Part shown: positions 16,799 to 25,856 of the stretch, piece by piece
Numbering within the stretch: position 1 is the stretch's first letter
Layout of the letters: each line of letters begins with the position of its first letter
Source of the DNA: Fuerstiella sp.
GTDB taxonomy: Bacteria; Planctomycetota; Planctomycetia; Planctomycetales; Planctomycetaceae
Length of the DNA: 64,000 nt
Assembly: GCA_022447225.1 (NCBI GenBank)
Contig: JAKVAZ010000003.1
Coordinates: forward strand, 146,003 to 210,002
Direction of reading: 5' to 3'
Program-made: the position numbers and the translations under genes
The notes under the pieces: model-generated
What the model saw: only the letters and a program-made list of their open reading frames with translations
What the model was told of the DNA's origin: nothing
The model's database searches: none

Positions 16799-17776
16799 CT
16801 AAGAATCCGGTTTTCTCACACAGGCAGCAACGTCCTGGATGATTCGATCCAAATCACGTGTTGGCTGATAATTAATCAGGCGTCGTGCCCTGTCCAGACA
16901 CGGCACGCGACGTTGCATGTCCTCAAATCCCTCTCCATATGCTTCCTGGTAGCTGATCCGGTGTATTTGAGAGTCGCTTTCGGTGATCTGAATGACACGA
17001 TCAGCGAGGTCGCTGATCGTTGTCTCCTGGTCATTTCCCAGGTTCATGACCTGTCCATAACAGTTCGGGGTCTGCAGACAGCGTACGAGGCCGTCGACGA
17101 CATCTGACACGTGTGCAAAACAACGGGCCTGTGATCCGTCTCCGTGGATAACAATTGGGTCACCGGCGAGTGCGGCTTCGATGAACCTCGGGACAACCAT
17201 TCCGTATTGTCCGGTTTGTCTGGGGCCCACAGTGTTGAACAGACGTACGACCGATACCGGCAGACGACTCTGTCGCCAGTGAGCCAGTGCCAAAAATTCG
17301 TCAAGGGATTTGGCACAGGCGTAGGCCCAACGGTGTTTGCTGGTTGGTCCCGTTACAACGTCGTCGCCTTCGCGGAAGGGGATGGATGTTCCTTTGCCGT
17401 AGACCTCACTGGTGCTTGTAACCAGTACTGGTTTTCGAAATCGCGAGCAGTTTCGCAGGACAACTTCCGTAGCACCGAAGATCGTTTCTATTGTTTCAAC
17501 GGGTCGTTCCATGATCAGCTTGACACCCACGGCCGATGCCAGATGAAACACGAAATCAGAATCACGAATCAATTCAGCCACCAGTGACTCGTTGAAGACC
17601 GTGTCAATCAGCAGGTTGACGTCATTTCGTGCTTCGAGATGCGAAATGTTTGCGTAGTTGCCGGTTGACAGGTTATCGAGCAGAGTGACTGCTATTCCGT
17701 CACTCAACAGCCGTTCTGCGAGATGGCTGCCGATGAAGCCCGCCCCCCCGGTAATGAATGCATGCTGCTGACTCAT
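16799..17776 (-). CDS. NAD-dependent nucleotide-sugar epimerase/dehydratase
   Basis: A 325-residue extended short-chain dehydrogenase. The Rossmann motif is GGAGFIGS at residues 10-17. The catalytic serine/threonine is in VTSTSEVYG and YACAK supplies the Tyr-x-x-x-Lys pair. Family marks LFNTVGPRQTGQYGMVVPRF and IHGDGSQARCFAHVSD point to the UDP-glucose 4-epimerase / UDP-glucuronate decarboxylase group, acting in surface polysaccharide precursor supply. The exact sugar is not readable. ATG 17776 has no strong ribosome binding site. A GT4 glycosyltransferase operon lies 2 kb upstream on the same strand but is separated by a long spacer. Confidence 0.9.
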   Translation of the reverse strand: MSQQHAFITGGAGFIGSHLAERLLSDGIAVTLLDNLSTGNYANISHLEARNDVNLLIDTVFNESLVAELIRDSDFVFHLASAVGVKLIMERPVETIETIFGATEVVLRNCSRFRKPVLVTSTSEVYGKGTSIPFREGDDVVTGPTSKHRWAYACAKSLDEFLALAHWRQSRLPVSVVRLFNTVGPRQTGQYGMVVPRFIEAALAGDPIVIHGDGSQARCFAHVSDVVDGLVRCLQTPNCYGQVMNLGNDQETTISDLADRVIQITESDSQIHRISYQEAYGEGFEDMQRRVPCLDRARRLINYQPTRDLDRIIQDVAACVRKPDS

Positions 17777-18440
17777 TATTTCTGGTTATCCCGTGGTTGT
17801 ATTCTGAATATGACACACTCTGGCCGATGATCGACAACGTCTGTTTCTGTTGTTTGATCCCTCAGAGGGCTATCTGCAAGTCTGCAGGGATTCAATCCTG
17901 CGTCAAGGGCCTTTATTAACAGGAATCGCGGCCCATCAGGTAGTTTGTCCAGGGATCTACGTTTCTGTAATACGGAGCGATTGATTGTATCCACAAACAA
18001 TGACCGTATTCAGCGATTGAGTTGAGATTTGACCGGTTGTTGAAACGTAACGGGAATTCTGACTCGATGTTGTCCAGGATATGTAAGTGATTGCGCTGAC
18101 GGAAGGTTCGTGCTCCCATGCATCGTAATCGGGGTAAGTCATTAATGAACACACCAGATGATCCACCGCATCATTTTTTCATGTTCGATACTTAGCAGGT
18201 AGTTTTATGACGTCCGGAATAAAATTCGTGCGAAAATTGATCGACTCGTTCGTCTGTTTTTCCGGTGGTTTCACATGAAAATAAATATTCGGGGGACAGT
18301 CATATCTTACTGATTGATACTGACACCCCGTGTTCTTTTACCTCAGCACATTTCAAAAATTCTGTAACGGAATCCACAGACCGGCGACTTCGAACTGTCG
18401 CTGAACTGAAAGCGGTGATACGAAGACAACGAGCCGTATG
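17777..18440. other. Long spacer, locally AT-richer, no gene supported
   Basis: A 664-base interval. Two overlapping minus-strand frames (17916-18152, 17957-18166) show fragments that look faintly protein-like (for example SIAPYYRNVDPW) but have no start signal. They may be decayed coding sequence. No hairpin with a T-tail was found. Confidence 0.35.
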
Positions 18441-18860
18441 TTACGGCTGAATAAACAGCGCCTTCTTTTCACCCGGCAGTGTGAAATCGAAGCCACATGA
18501 AACAAAAAAGTCTTCAGACGAAGTCACAACCATTACCTCACGTACGTTTTTTTGTTCTGCCAGTTGGACACATTCCCTGACCAGCATTCGTCCAATTCCC
18601 TGTCCCTGCATTGTTTGGATCACTGCGAGACTGCGAATTTCGGCAAGTTTCGGTGAGTAGACCTCCAGTGCTGCAAATCCCACAACGGCTCCTTCGCTGA
18701 TGGCAACAAATCCGGCTGGCAACAGTTCTTCAAGTTCATCGATCGTCCGTGGCAACAGGCGGTCAGCGCGCACAAAACTGTCCACCACGTCTAAGATTTC
18801 CGGGAGATCTTTGGAGTTTGCAGGCCGCATGACCGGACCCGTCGGGGATGATGCATTCAT
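18441..18860 (-). CDS. GNAT-family N-acetyltransferase (ArgA-like small form)
   Basis: A 139-residue acetyl-CoA-dependent N-acetyltransferase. The acetyl-CoA pyrophosphate loop is QGQGIGRML, preceded by the beta-4 strand AEIRSLAVI. The C-terminal FFVSCGFDFTLPGEKKALF resembles the ending of short N-acetylglutamate synthase-type proteins (F-Y-x-x-x-G-F). The substrate is probably an amino acid, but this is not certain. It is the last gene of a minus-strand operon, three bases after the stop of the cinA-like gene. Confidence 0.85.
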   Translation of the reverse strand: MNASSPTGPVMRPANSKDLPEILDVVDSFVRADRLLPRTIDELEELLPAGFVAISEGAVVGFAALEVYSPKLAEIRSLAVIQTMQGQGIGRMLVRECVQLAEQKNVREVMVVTSSEDFFVSCGFDFTLPGEKKALFIQP

Positions 18861-18863
18861 GCT

Positions 18864-20078
18864 TTATCTGACAGTGTTTCCGGATACAACAGGTTCTACT
18901 GCATGACCATTGATGTGCAGTCGAATTAGATTGATTGCCATTCTCGCAGCACGTTCGCGAAAAATTCCGAGGTCACCCGTAAAATCCACGTTTACGACGC
19001 GACTGAGTCCAGGACCTGTAACGGCAAACTGTCCGTGCATGACAGCAAATCCGTCATCGTTCCTGCGATACACGGAATGGGATGTGACGATCGCATAGTC
19101 CGCGTCATTCTGTACCGTTTTGCACAACTGAACGAGGTCATCCAAATTTTCGGTGCCGGAAATCAGGCGATCGGAGCGGACCACCGGTCCTTCATCAGCG
19201 CAATCGTGAACCAGCCACTGACTCAAAAGACCTCCGGTTGTTGTTCCTTCGGCAAGGGCCACGGTCAGATTCCTGTCGGCCAGACTTCGGCGGACCACTA
19301 GGTGAAGTTCGTCAGAACCTGTCCCGTATACGGCGTGACTGAGTTTGTCGTTGATTAAATTTATCACGGGCTGAATAAGGGTGTCGCATTGCAACTCGGT
19401 ATCAGCACGAGCCGTCACAGACAGTGAAATGACAGCTCCGCTGGCAGTAATACCTACTTCGGGATTGCGACCCCGTTCGGTCAGATTTCCCAGAAGTTCT
19501 TCCGCATGTGATTCACCATATCCAAATGTTCGCAGCACTACTCTGCGGACAAAAACGGATGATTTTGGGAGCATCGCCACCAGTTGCTCATCGAACATCT
19601 TTTTCATTTCACCGGGGACGCCTGGCATGGCGGCTATCATACATTTGGGTGATGCAACGTTCAGAAGGACTCCGGGAGCTGTACCATGGTTGTTGCGCAG
19701 AGGAGTCGCGTCACGTGGTCTCATTGCCTGTATGCGATTGCGATCCGGCATAGGCCGGCCGAGTCTTGCAAACATTCCCGTGATATACTGCAGTTCGGTT
19801 TCGTCTTCCACGAGCGGCTGATTGAATGCACCGGACATCGCTTCCCGGGTAATATCATCACGAGTAGGACCAAGGCCTCCGGTGACCAGCACGATTCTGC
19901 ACCGACGAGCCGCCAGTTGCAGAGTTTCAACCATAGCGTCAAGGTCATCTGCGATCGTCGTGTGGCGTGTTACGGTCCAGCCGCGTGCTTCGAGTTCCTG
20001 ACTGAGCCACTGACTGTTTGTGTCAAGACCGGCACCGCAAACGAGTTCAGAGCCGATGGCAATGAGTTCGGCGTTCAT
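18864..20078 (-). CDS. cinA: CinA-like protein: MoeA/MogA-type N-terminal domain with degenerate C-terminal amidase domain
   Basis: A 404-residue protein. Residues 1-170 are the COG1058/MoCF_biosynth domain with AIGSELVCG, VTGGLGPTRDDITREA and MPGVPGEMKKMF, typical of CinA (ADP-ribose pyrophosphatase activity in family members). Residues ~255-395 match the position of the CinA C-terminal NMN deamidase (PncC) domain, but the active-site ESCTGG block is AEGTTTGG at 276-283. The nucleophilic serine is therefore lost and amidase activity is doubtful. AGGA in the end of the upstream glycosyltransferase gene serves as its ribosome binding site; the gap is two bases. Confidence 0.9.
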   Translation of the reverse strand: MNAELIAIGSELVCGAGLDTNSQWLSQELEARGWTVTRHTTIADDLDAMVETLQLAARRCRIVLVTGGLGPTRDDITREAMSGAFNQPLVEDETELQYITGMFARLGRPMPDRNRIQAMRPRDATPLRNNHGTAPGVLLNVASPKCMIAAMPGVPGEMKKMFDEQLVAMLPKSSVFVRRVVLRTFGYGESHAEELLGNLTERGRNPEVGITASGAVISLSVTARADTELQCDTLIQPVINLINDKLSHAVYGTGSDELHLVVRRSLADRNLTVALAEGTTTGGLLSQWLVHDCADEGPVVRSDRLISGTENLDDLVQLCKTVQNDADYAIVTSHSVYRRNDDGFAVMHGQFAVTGPGLSRVVNVDFTGDLGIFRERAARMAINLIRLHINGHAVEPVVSGNTVR

Positions 20079-20080
20079 GT

Positions 20081-21214
20081 TTAATCCTGGCCCGATACCG
20101 GAGCTGACGGTAACAATGAGACGGTGTCCGGAATTCCGCCGCTAAGTTCGTTGTACAGTGCCGTGACCTCGTCAAGCATTCGCTGCAGAGAGAACCGTTG
20201 TTCTGTCAGAGTGCGTCCCGTCTGAGCCATTTGACGAGTTTGTTCCGGATGGTCTATCAGACGGACGATGGCGTTTGCCAGCTGCCGACTGTCGGATGGC
20301 GGTACCGTCAGGCCGGCCTGACTGTTGCTGAGCACCGCGTGAATTCCGCCTACACCGGAAGCGATCACCGGACGACCCTGAGCCATCGCCTCCAGCAGCA
20401 GCACTCCGATGCCCTGCTGCAGCGAGGGCATACAAAATACGTCCATTGCAGACATAAACGTCTTCATGTCTGTTGTTTCTTCAACAAAAGTTGCCTGATC
20501 ATCCAGCTGCAGTGATGTTACCAGGTTTCTCAGGTTTCGTTCCTCAGAGCCTGATCCGGCAATCACAATTCGTATGTTGTTTCCCTGACTAATAACGCGA
20601 TGGCAGGCCCGGAGAAAAAATGAGCCGCCTTTGAGAAGTTCCAGAGGGCCCGCCATTCCAATGACCGGTGTCCGGGTTGGGTCGAGAACAGGCTGGCACT
20701 GTGATTCGGACAGTACCGGGACTCCTGGATGGATCACTCGTTGTTCAATTTGATTGAACTGACGATTTTCGGGCAGGGATGACCGTACACTTTCACTTAC
20801 ACAGACAATCATTCGACAACAGTCTGATGAAGACGGCATCTGCAGTGCCGAGGCGTCCGCATGATCGTTGATACTCATGACGACAGGGCAGTCTAACCGT
20901 TCGCCCAGCCAGGTTGCCTGTGGCAGCATCTTTGGCGTCAATACATGAATGACGTCAGGAGGCTGGTCGATCAGGTTCTGCAGCACTGAACGGCGTACAA
21001 TTTGACCCCAGACCGGAAAAAGGTAGCCCGGCAGCTCATGTACCTGAAGGTTTGTCAGCAGATTTCGGTCGGTTTGACCGATTCGTGTGCACAGGAGTAC
21101 TGTGTCAATGCCAAGATCCTGCAGGCCTTGCGCCAGACGCAGGGCTAGAATAGATGACCCGCGAAAGGACAGATCAGTGGCCATCAAGAGTACGCGTTCA
21201 GGTGTGTTCGCCAT
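20081..21214 (-). CDS. GT4-family glycosyltransferase
   Basis: A 377-residue GT-B fold enzyme transferring a sugar from a nucleotide donor, probably in the cytoplasm for polysaccharide or glycolipid synthesis. The N-terminal half has a short Rossmann start (LLMATDLSFRGSSILALRLA). The C-terminal half has GMAGPLELLKGGSFFLRA, IAGSGSEERNL and the donor-binding EX7E-type block PSLQQGIGVLLLEAMAQGRP. The donor and acceptor are unknown. It heads a tight minus-strand operon with cinA and a GNAT gene, an unusual grouping that gives no clear pathway. Confidence 0.9.
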   Translation of the reverse strand: MANTPERVLLMATDLSFRGSSILALRLAQGLQDLGIDTVLLCTRIGQTDRNLLTNLQVHELPGYLFPVWGQIVRRSVLQNLIDQPPDVIHVLTPKMLPQATWLGERLDCPVVMSINDHADASALQMPSSSDCCRMIVCVSESVRSSLPENRQFNQIEQRVIHPGVPVLSESQCQPVLDPTRTPVIGMAGPLELLKGGSFFLRACHRVISQGNNIRIVIAGSGSEERNLRNLVTSLQLDDQATFVEETTDMKTFMSAMDVFCMPSLQQGIGVLLLEAMAQGRPVIASGVGGIHAVLSNSQAGLTVPPSDSRQLANAIVRLIDHPEQTRQMAQTGRTLTEQRFSLQRMLDEVTALYNELSGGIPDTVSLLPSAPVSGQD

Positions 21215-21390
21215 ATGCCAAGACTATGGTGGTCGGAGGTGGAATACAACCTGACGCAGAGCACCGGTTGGATTCGCTCCTGTCTGTTATCTGAGCTGCA
21301 GCGGTTTGACTTGAGTCGTCGGAACCAGCAACGATTCACAATCATCCATCGGCCTGGATGGTTGTCGGAGGAGTTTCGTCGGAAGCCACG

Positions 21391-22773
21391 TTAAACGACG
21401 ACGTTCGTAAGTTTGGCGATGCGCTCCAGGTCTTTCAGCAGAGCGATTGGTGTCTGATGTCGGTCTTCCGGACGTTTCTCGAGCATTTTCATTACGCAGC
21501 CTGCGAACTGGTCGTTGATGGCCAGCTGGTACGCCTTTGGTGATTCCGGAACCTCAGTTCTCATCTTATCCAGCATCGCCGGAAGAGTGCGGGCTTCGAA
21601 CGGTGGACGACCGGTCAACAGAGCATAGCAGGTGACGCCCAGTGCGTAGATGTCAGACCGACCATCTGCTGCAGCAGAATCCACTGTGGCTTCCGGTGAG
21701 ATATAACACAGATCTCCTATCAGCTGACCCGGCAGCGTAATCTGGTTAGCCAAATGACCTTCGATAGCCTTGGCCAGCATCATGTCACCCAGCTTGACGA
21801 CCCTGTCTGAAGACCTCATCAGGATGTTTTCCGGCTTAATATTACGGTGAATAATCTGATGCTCAAACGCGGCGTTCAACGCTCGCGTCGTATGCACAGC
21901 GACGTGAAAAGCGTAATCCCAGTCCAGCATACCGGCCGTGCCGATCCGCTGAATGACCTGCGCCATGCTTTCACCGTTAACATACTCCATCGCCACCCAT
22001 GTCCATCCATCTTCGGTTCGACCCGCTTTATAGATTTGAACAAGATTTTCGTGTCGGACGGGGTACATTGTTTTCATCGCCCTGAGAAAACGCTGCATCT
22101 CTTCATAGTTTTCAGCGATCTCGGGCGACAGAACCTTGAGTGCAACTGTGCGATCTTTTGATGTGTCTGCTGCTTTAAAAACAGCGCCGCTGTGGCCCTC
22201 TGACAGCATCGTTTCGATCTGATATTCGTGGATTTTCATCCCGATCAGATCCTTCAGCTGACTATCAGCTTCTGCTTTTGCCGACGTAGCATTCGGTCCC
22301 GGCAGAATGACTGTTGCCTGTTCCGAGTCCGCCAGACTGAGGCGAATTTTCGTATTCCCCACTCGTATCTCGTCGCCTGGTCTCAGCATCTTTCGCTGTA
22401 CACGCTGTGAATTTACATACGTTCCGCCCGAACTTTCTGAATCCACGATTTGCACGGAAGTGGGAGACACGACAAAAGTGCAGTGCTGACGGGACACACT
22501 ACGGTCACCTATCTGTATTTCAGCCGTCTTGCTGCGACCGAACGATGACGTTCCCTCGGACAGATCAATGGTACGTCCTGCTTCCTGGCCATCAATCACT
22601 GTCAATTGGTGTTTCATTTGATCACGAATCTTTCGGGCCTTAGACGTGTTTCGGGAGTCGGTGTGAAACACCACGGTGTCATCACTGCGCGGGTCAGGCG
22701 GCAATTCAAAGGCGAGCTGCATGTCGGACAGACGTACGTCGTTTGATGGCCGCGGTTTAGACGCCGGTACCAC
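21391..22773 (-). CDS. FHA-domain protein with Ser/Thr kinase-like domain lacking the catalytic aspartate
   Basis: A 460-residue protein. Residues ~55-148 form an FHA phosphothreonine-binding domain (FGRSKTAEIQIG, SVSRQHC, SGGTYVN). Residues ~183-455 are a Hanks-type kinase domain: VALK holds Lys213, ISPEA the APE-like Glu361, and SDIYALG the helix-F Asp374. Key motifs are changed: the glycine loop starts LSEGHSG, HRD is HRN (309-311), and DFG is DMM (330-332). The catalytic base is absent, so it may be a pseudokinase that binds phosphopeptides and ATP. No transmembrane helix. GTG 22773 is uncertain; ATG 22722 is possible. Confidence 0.9.
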   Translation of the reverse strand: MVPASKPRPSNDVRLSDMQLAFELPPDPRSDDTVVFHTDSRNTSKARKIRDQMKHQLTVIDGQEAGRTIDLSEGTSSFGRSKTAEIQIGDRSVSRQHCTFVVSPTSVQIVDSESSGGTYVNSQRVQRKMLRPGDEIRVGNTKIRLSLADSEQATVILPGPNATSAKAEADSQLKDLIGMKIHEYQIETMLSEGHSGAVFKAADTSKDRTVALKVLSPEIAENYEEMQRFLRAMKTMYPVRHENLVQIYKAGRTEDGWTWVAMEYVNGESMAQVIQRIGTAGMLDWDYAFHVAVHTTRALNAAFEHQIIHRNIKPENILMRSSDRVVKLGDMMLAKAIEGHLANQITLPGQLIGDLCYISPEATVDSAAADGRSDIYALGVTCYALLTGRPPFEARTLPAMLDKMRTEVPESPKAYQLAINDQFAGCVMKMLEKRPEDRHQTPIALLKDLERIAKLTNVVV

Positions 22774-22848
22774 GTTCCAAGTTCATGCGACATTCGTCTA
22801 AAAGTGACCGGACCTGAAACATTGTGCGATCACTGCAGAATCTGTCAA

Positions 22849-23112
22849 TCATTCCCAACCGCGCACATCAGGAATTCTGATGATGTCATAATCAGCAGCG
22901 AACGATGATTTCTGAAAACGATGTTTGGCAGCCGGAGCGAGGGCATAGTGGTGCAGTTGCCTTGGCTGGTAAGGTCTAAAACCGGAGTAAATCGCAGCAG
23001 AGGAACGTGAACTGTGGCGTTGGTCAGGGATCCGGTCGGGGGCCGGCACGAATGGCTCTGCGGAAGACCTGGAGGCCAGATCCGGCGAACGGTTGTGAGT
23101 GTCAGAGTGCAC
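22849..23112 (-). CDS. Possible small hypothetical protein between the diguanylate cyclase and FHA-kinase genes
   Basis: An 87-codon frame from GTG 23112 to TGA 22849-22851. It lies on the same strand as both neighbours, 27 bases after the diguanylate cyclase stop and 75 before the FHA-kinase start. The peptide is basic and aromatic in its second half (GFRPYQPRQLHHYAL, AAKHRF) and ends FAADYDIIRIPDVRGWE, which looks protein-like with sensible codon use. No ribosome binding site is obvious. I do not recognise it; it may be chance. Confidence 0.38.
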   Translation of the reverse strand: MHSDTHNRSPDLASRSSAEPFVPAPDRIPDQRHSSRSSAAIYSGFRPYQPRQLHHYALAPAAKHRFQKSSFAADYDIIRIPDVRGWE

Positions 23113-23139
23113 CGGTTGAGACGGTCCTCAGGGAAAATC

Positions 23140-24147
23140 TCAACAGCTTACGTAACACGCAGTTGCGCTGTGATTCGTTTCCGAGGGCATTAATCGAACT
23201 GGTTCCGGAACTCCCGAACATGTCGAGCCCAGTTCCACGTTCCATGCCGATTCCGGGGAGGCCTTGGCGTGGTACAAACATTCATCAGCCGCAGAAAACA
23301 GCTCACGAGGATCAGAGGAATCAAATCCGTCGTGCCGAACAGCCGCTCCGATCGAAACCGAAACGGGAATGGTGCCGGCTTCAAATGCCAGGTTCATCGA
23401 GTTGATACCCTGCTGAATTCGTTCGATCGGGATCGCAATATTTCCTGCGGTGCAGCCCAGGCACAAGGCTACGAATTCGTCTCCACCGAAGCGCGCCACG
23501 ACATCATAGGACCTCATTGATGCTTCAAGTTCATGTCCGACGCCCTGAAGTACCGTATCTCCGGCAGGATGGCCCAGGGTGTCATTAATAGTCTTGAAAT
23601 TGTCCAGGTCAATGACGACGACACCAACGGACATCCCCGTACGTGCGGCTCGGCTCCATTCTTCGCGAAGACGACGTTCATAGGCCAGGCGGTTCAGGAG
23701 TCCGGTGAGAGGATCAGACTGCGCTACACAAAGTAATGATTCCAGTCTTCGCCAGCTGAGGAAAATGTCATCTTCGATTGCCAGACCGAAGATGTTTTCT
23801 CCTTCACCAATGGCAACGCATTCTGCGGACTTTCCCGCAGTTACCGTTGGTGTTTTATCCTGACGGGTAAATGTGACGTTGAGTAAGGAGCTAAGTGGCA
23901 TCTGCTGCCAGCGACGTTGTTCGAACTGATTGATCGAGGCCAGCCGACTACGAATTTCTGCCGCCGAAACGATTCCGGTGATCTGGCCGGTGTCATCCGT
24001 CGCAAGCACATAAGGCTGTGCTTTCAACTGAGGTACAACGTCGCCAAGTTGTGTTTCGCGATCGAGTGAAAGTAACGTGCCTTCCCCGGTGTCCATCTCC
24101 AGCAGGAGCTGGCCTGCATGTTTTCTCAAGTGGTTCTGTGCAACCAT
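23140..24147 (-). CDS. Diguanylate cyclase (GGDEF domain) with CBS-like N-terminus
   Basis: A 335-residue protein making cyclic di-GMP from two GTP. ATG 24147 is chosen because AGAGGA sits six bases upstream; the frame is open to a GTG at 24261. The N-terminal ~75 residues include YVLATDDTGQITGIVSAAEI, which resembles half of a CBS pair, a likely nucleotide or signal sensor. The cyclase domain begins DPLTGLLNR (145-153) and has the intact active site GGDEF (221-225). RSYD lies exactly five residues before GGDEF, forming the product-inhibition I-site. No transmembrane segment, so it is cytoplasmic. Confidence 0.92.
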   Translation of the reverse strand: MVAQNHLRKHAGQLLLEMDTGEGTLLSLDRETQLGDVVPQLKAQPYVLATDDTGQITGIVSAAEIRSRLASINQFEQRRWQQMPLSSLLNVTFTRQDKTPTVTAGKSAECVAIGEGENIFGLAIEDDIFLSWRRLESLLCVAQSDPLTGLLNRLAYERRLREEWSRAARTGMSVGVVVIDLDNFKTINDTLGHPAGDTVLQGVGHELEASMRSYDVVARFGGDEFVALCLGCTAGNIAIPIERIQQGINSMNLAFEAGTIPVSVSIGAAVRHDGFDSSDPRELFSAADECLYHAKASPESAWNVELGSTCSGVPEPVRLMPSETNHSATACYVSC

Positions 24148-24616
24148 TGAAATTCCTCTTCGTAACCGGCGGTCGGACGACAGTTCGATTTCGGCCGCGT
24201 CGCGTTTAGTCGAATGGAAATTAAGAATTCCACTCACAGTGCGGACCGCGTAATTCGACACAGGAACCGTAGCTCATCGGCCGGATCAGTCGCGAAAGAT
24301 TCGGGATTCCATCCGATTCGGCGGTAACGATGGTCCGGGTTGAAGTGGTTGATTACACCTGCAGCGGTGACAATAGCCGGATACGGGGCCGGGACTCTCA
24401 GAGAGATGTTCCGGTGAAGTTGTAATGTAACAGTTCACCGCGTGGCGGGATTTGGGTTAGGTCCACGAAGGTTTCCCGACGGCGGCCAGAAGATCGCTGC
24501 TCACCTGGTGGATCTGTCATTTCATTGGTTTTGCTCGACTCTTTGCCATCATCCGCACATAATACACCCGTCAGTCGAATCGCTTACTCTATTGTGCCGG
24601 AGCATCTCGAACACCG
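24148..24616. other. Divergent spacer, nothing supported
   Basis: Between the divergent diguanylate cyclase and SUMF1-type genes. It should contain two promoters but no clear pair could be read. The frame extension of the cyclase to 24261 has a poor start signal. Confidence 0.4.
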
Positions 24617-25684
24617 ATGCCTTTTGCCGCATATTCAGTACTTCGAAAGTGTTTTCCGTTGTCCGCCGTGATGTGCATGTCCCTGCTGGCCCACGGGCAG
24701 GTCGCGCCGCTGGAGGTTGAGAATGCTGTGGCGTTAATCGAATCGGAGATGAAGTTCTACGCAGAACCGCTGGAGCATACTGACCTTGTTATTGAGATGA
24801 TCCCTGTGACCGGCGGAACTTTTCTGATGGGAAGTTCGGAGACAGAAAGTAGTCGGAACGCCGACGAGGGTCCTGCGCATCCGGTGACCGTTGACGCTTT
24901 CTGGATGGGAAAATGTGAAATTACCTGGGAACAGTATGATGTCTGGGGAGAGAATATGGACATTATCCGTCGTCGGATTTTTGGCAGGACAGCCACTCCA
25001 CGGGATGAAGGAGCAGATGCTGTTACGCGACCCACACCGCCGTACACTGATATGAGTTTTGGAATGGGGAAACAAAAGTATCCGGCGATCTGCATGACCC
25101 AGCATGCCGCACGAAAGTACTGCGAATGGCTGAGTGCAAAAACCGGGCGCTATTACCGACTGCCGACGGAAGCAGAATGGGAATACGCCTGTCGTGCAGG
25201 TACCACCACGGCATGGTCATTTGGTGACGACGATTCGCTGATTGATGACTACGCGTGGTATGAAGACAATTCCGACTATACCTATCAGATTGTGGGGCAA
25301 AAGAAGCCCAATGCCTGGGGACTGCACGACATGCACGGAAATGTGGCCGAATGGGTACTGGATCAGTATTCGGCTGACACCTACAGCCGTCGCGAAAAGT
25401 CCGGCACGACGAATCCACTGGTGATTCCCGTGACGTTGTATCCGCGAGTCGTTAGAGGCGGCTGCTATGACGATTCAGCAGCGAAGCTGCGGAGTGCTGT
25501 TCGCACCGCATCCAGTTCGGAATGGAAAGAGCAGGACCCTCAAATTCCCCGGAGCATATGGTATCATACGGACGCACTCGGTGTCGGGTTTCGTGTTGTT
25601 CGTCCACTGAACGTGCCACCACCGGATGAACAAAACGACTTTTGGAATAAGTCAGACCCTGTGCAGCTGGACCCGGAAGAGTAA
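24617..25684 (+). CDS. SUMF1/FGE-family (formylglycine-generating enzyme-like) exported protein
   Basis: A 355-residue protein with a signal peptide ([14 protein letters not shown]) and a SUMF1 domain from ~residue 60: [60 protein letters not shown] and VVRGGCYDD. These are the core marks of the superfamily, whose members modify sulfatases, add sulfur or act as binding modules. The catalytic cysteine pair of true FGE, which follows RGGS, is not present: only Cys283 stands in RGGC and none follows. No sulfatase gene adjoins, so its role is unknown. ATG 24617 lacks a clear ribosome binding site. Confidence 0.88.
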   Translation: MPFAAYSVLRKCFPLSAVMCMSLLAHGQVAPLEVENAVALIESEMKFYAEPLEHTDLVIEMIPVTGGTFLMGSSETESSRNADEGPAHPVTVDAFWMGKCEITWEQYDVWGENMDIIRRRIFGRTATPRDEGADAVTRPTPPYTDMSFGMGKQKYPAICMTQHAARKYCEWLSAKTGRYYRLPTEAEWEYACRAGTTTAWSFGDDDSLIDDYAWYEDNSDYTYQIVGQKKPNAWGLHDMHGNVAEWVLDQYSADTYSRREKSGTTNPLVIPVTLYPRVVRGGCYDDSAAKLRSAVRTASSSEWKEQDPQIPRSIWYHTDALGVGFRVVRPLNVPPPDEQNDFWNKSDPVQLDPEE

Positions 25685-25856
25685 GGATATGCAACAGTAA
25701 CACATCAGAAATGCAGGAGCCGCGGGTTCCCGCGTGAGCTCTGTTCTTTATGACATCAGTCGAGCTCCTGTTCACAAAATGACCGGATTCTGGTGCGACA
25801 ATAGACCGCTTTCGGCGAAGTAACAATTCTCAGCTATCTCCTACAGAAGGTGCATC

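Noticed and set aside
17916..18166. Overlapping minus-strand frames of 60-80 codons in the 17.8-18.4 kb spacer
   Set aside because: No ribosome binding site, two frames compete, and only fragments look protein-like. Recorded as possible decayed sequence instead of a gene.
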